In this document: positions 44,034 to 44,753 of the stretch, piece after piece
Layout: the number at the start of each line of letters is the position of its first letter
Position numbering within the stretch: the stretch's first letter is position 1
NCBI GenBank assembly: GCA_013003535.1
Contig: JABDIY010000072.1
Coordinates: 1-44,753, forward strand
Direction of reading: 5' to 3'
Length of the DNA stretch: 44,753 nt
Source: Acidimicrobiales bacterium
GTDB lineage: Bacteria; Actinomycetota; Acidimicrobiia; Acidimicrobiales; SZUA-35
Translations under genes and position numbers: made by a program
The notes under the pieces: generated by a model
Databases searched by the model: none
Told to the model about the DNA's origin: nothing
The model's input: only the letters and a program-made list of their open reading frames with translations

Positions 44034-44687
44034 CTAGCCCAGGTCTTCGTCGGTGTGGTTGTGCAGATCGATGATGCCCAGGCGCACAGCGCCGAGCACG
44101 GCGTGGGTAAGGCTCTGGGCATCGAGTTTGCGATAGATCGCATTGAGGTGGTTGTGTACCGTCTTGGTGGTGATCCCCAAATGACGCCCGGCCTGTTTGG
44201 TGCTCATACCGTCGGCGATCGCCTGAAGGATCTCGACCTGGCGATCACTGAGAAGGTCCTCGTTGGCTCGTTGCTCGTTGGCAGTGGTGAGCATCGCTCC
44301 GGCCAGCGCAGGCGACAGCACCGTCTCGCCATCCACAACCCGCAGCACGGTGTCGCGTACGTCAACGAAGGACGTCCCTTTGCTGAGGTAGGCACTGGCA
44401 CCGGCAGCGATGGCGTCGCGGGTCTTGTCGATGTCGTCGTGCATCGTGAGGACGGCGACTCGGCATTTGGGAACCTGCTCCCGAATCTGGGCGGTTGCTT
44501 CGATTCCGTCCATCACCGGCATGGACAGATCCATGAGGACAACATCGGGTTGGAGGGCTTTGGCCAGCGATACAGCTTCTTCCCCTGTGGAAGCCTCTCC
44601 AACTACATCGTCGCCGGCGGCTTCGAAGGATCGGCGGAGACCGTCGCGTAGTAGTGCATGGTCATCGGCAAGAAGAATTCGGATCAT
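44034..44687 (-). CDS. NarL/FixJ-type response regulator
   Basis: 217 residues. The receiver domain (1-120) has Asp8-Asp9, phosphoacceptor Asp53 in LMDLSMPVMDG, Thr in VLTMHD and Lys in YLSKG. The C-terminal LuxR HTH (about 148-210) carries LSDRQVEILQAIADGMSTKQ and TKTVHNHLNAIYRKL. The start ATG overlaps the stop of a sensor kinase gene (ATGA at 44687-44684), so the pair is a coupled two-component system. The signal is unknown. Confidence 0.95.
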   Translation of the reverse strand: MIRILLADDHALLRDGLRRSFEAAGDDVVGEASTGEEAVSLAKALQPDVVLMDLSMPVMDGIEATAQIREQVPKCRVAVLTMHDDIDKTRDAIAAGASAYLSKGTSFVDVRDTVLRVVDGETVLSPALAGAMLTTANEQRANEDLLSDRQVEILQAIADGMSTKQAGRHLGITTKTVHNHLNAIYRKLDAQSLTHAVLGAVRLGIIDLHNHTDEDLG

Positions 44688-44752
44688 GGATGTGCTCCCG
44701 AATTGGATGGTCTGGTGAGAACAGTAATCGTGGTGCCCTCGTTTTGTGTGCT
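44684..44752 (-). CDS. Sensor histidine kinase, C-terminal end (partial)
   Basis: Only the last 22 codons and the stop are in the window, reading NEGTTITVLTRPSNSG and ending AHP. GTTITV resembles the final strand of the HATPase_c domain (GTTFTV-like) of sensor kinases. The stop overlaps the start of the response regulator. The gene continues beyond the window edge. The assignment rests on this short motif and on the coupling to the regulator. Confidence 0.6.
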   Translation of the reverse strand, partial: STQNEGTTITVLTRPSNSGAHP

Positions 44753-44753
44753 T

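Noticed and set aside
1-44753. CRISPR array, prophage or IS element
   Set aside because: No regularly spaced direct repeats with variable spacers, no integrase, capsid or transposase genes were seen; the only tandem repeat lacks spacers.

Overview
This is a high-GC bacterial chromosome segment. It carries a complete actinobacterial cell-wall and division module (fhaA, fhaB, pstP, rodA, pbpA, pknB with PASTA repeats, then crgA and trpG). It also has a nickel superoxide dismutase with its maturation protease, a mycobacterial OmpATb-like BON/OmpA protein, a DUF222 remnant and many GTG or TTG starts. Together these point to an actinobacterium. The single Ser/Thr kinase, the inverted fhaA and the style of the genes suggest a lineage outside the mycobacteria and streptomycetes, most likely Acidimicrobiia. 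That placement is inference from gene content. No phage, plasmid, IS element or CRISPR array is visible.

Layout. 1-7.5 kb: YqeY, an ABC permease and lipoprotein without an ATPase, pheA with a metallo-hydrolase, two small envelope or coiled-coil genes, an outward-facing pyrE/SpoU methyltransferase pair, a Kbp(YgaU)-like BON-LysM protein and tRNA-Leu(CAG). 7.5-17.7 kb: the Fha/PstP/RodA/PbpA/PknB division cluster, in which fhaA is flipped, followed by a zinc-ribbon membrane protein, a 311-bp gap with four DnaA-box-like 9-mers, crgA and trpG/pabA. 17.7-24.3 kb: a thiolase, a tandem GC-rich repeat, and then a tightly packed three-gene operon. That operon encodes a CHAT-like protein, a permuted NlpC/P60 (YiiX-like) peptidase and a 1092-residue SARP/STAND-like regulator with degenerate nucleotide-binding motifs. 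It is the best candidate for an undescribed system.

24.4-34.1 kb: D-2-hydroxyacid dehydrogenase, an MBL hydrolase, a PAC2 protein, sodN-sodX, aroC, a 3Fe-4S ferredoxin, an operon for sulfur-compound transport (a small Cys-rich protein plus YeeE/YedE split into two proteins), TrpB2 and a BON/OmpA envelope protein. 34.1-44.75 kb: a large M16 lipoprotein peptidase, tRNA-Ala(TGC) followed by a second cluster of the same GC-rich repeat, release factor 3, a PQQ-like propeller, a DEAD-box helicase, an NTF2-like protein, a truncated DUF222 gene and a NarL-type response regulator coupled to a sensor kinase that runs off the window.

Functional themes. Signalling by the PknB/PstP pair, read by the two FHA proteins, would control RodA, PbpA and CrgA in septal and lateral peptidoglycan synthesis. 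Four aromatic-pathway genes (aroC, pheA, trpG/pabA, trpB2) are scattered rather than clustered. SodN, the persulfide-dioxygenase-like hydrolase and the YeeE pair point to an aerobic organism that handles superoxide and inorganic sulfur. All functional calls come from reading the translated sequence; no database search was run.
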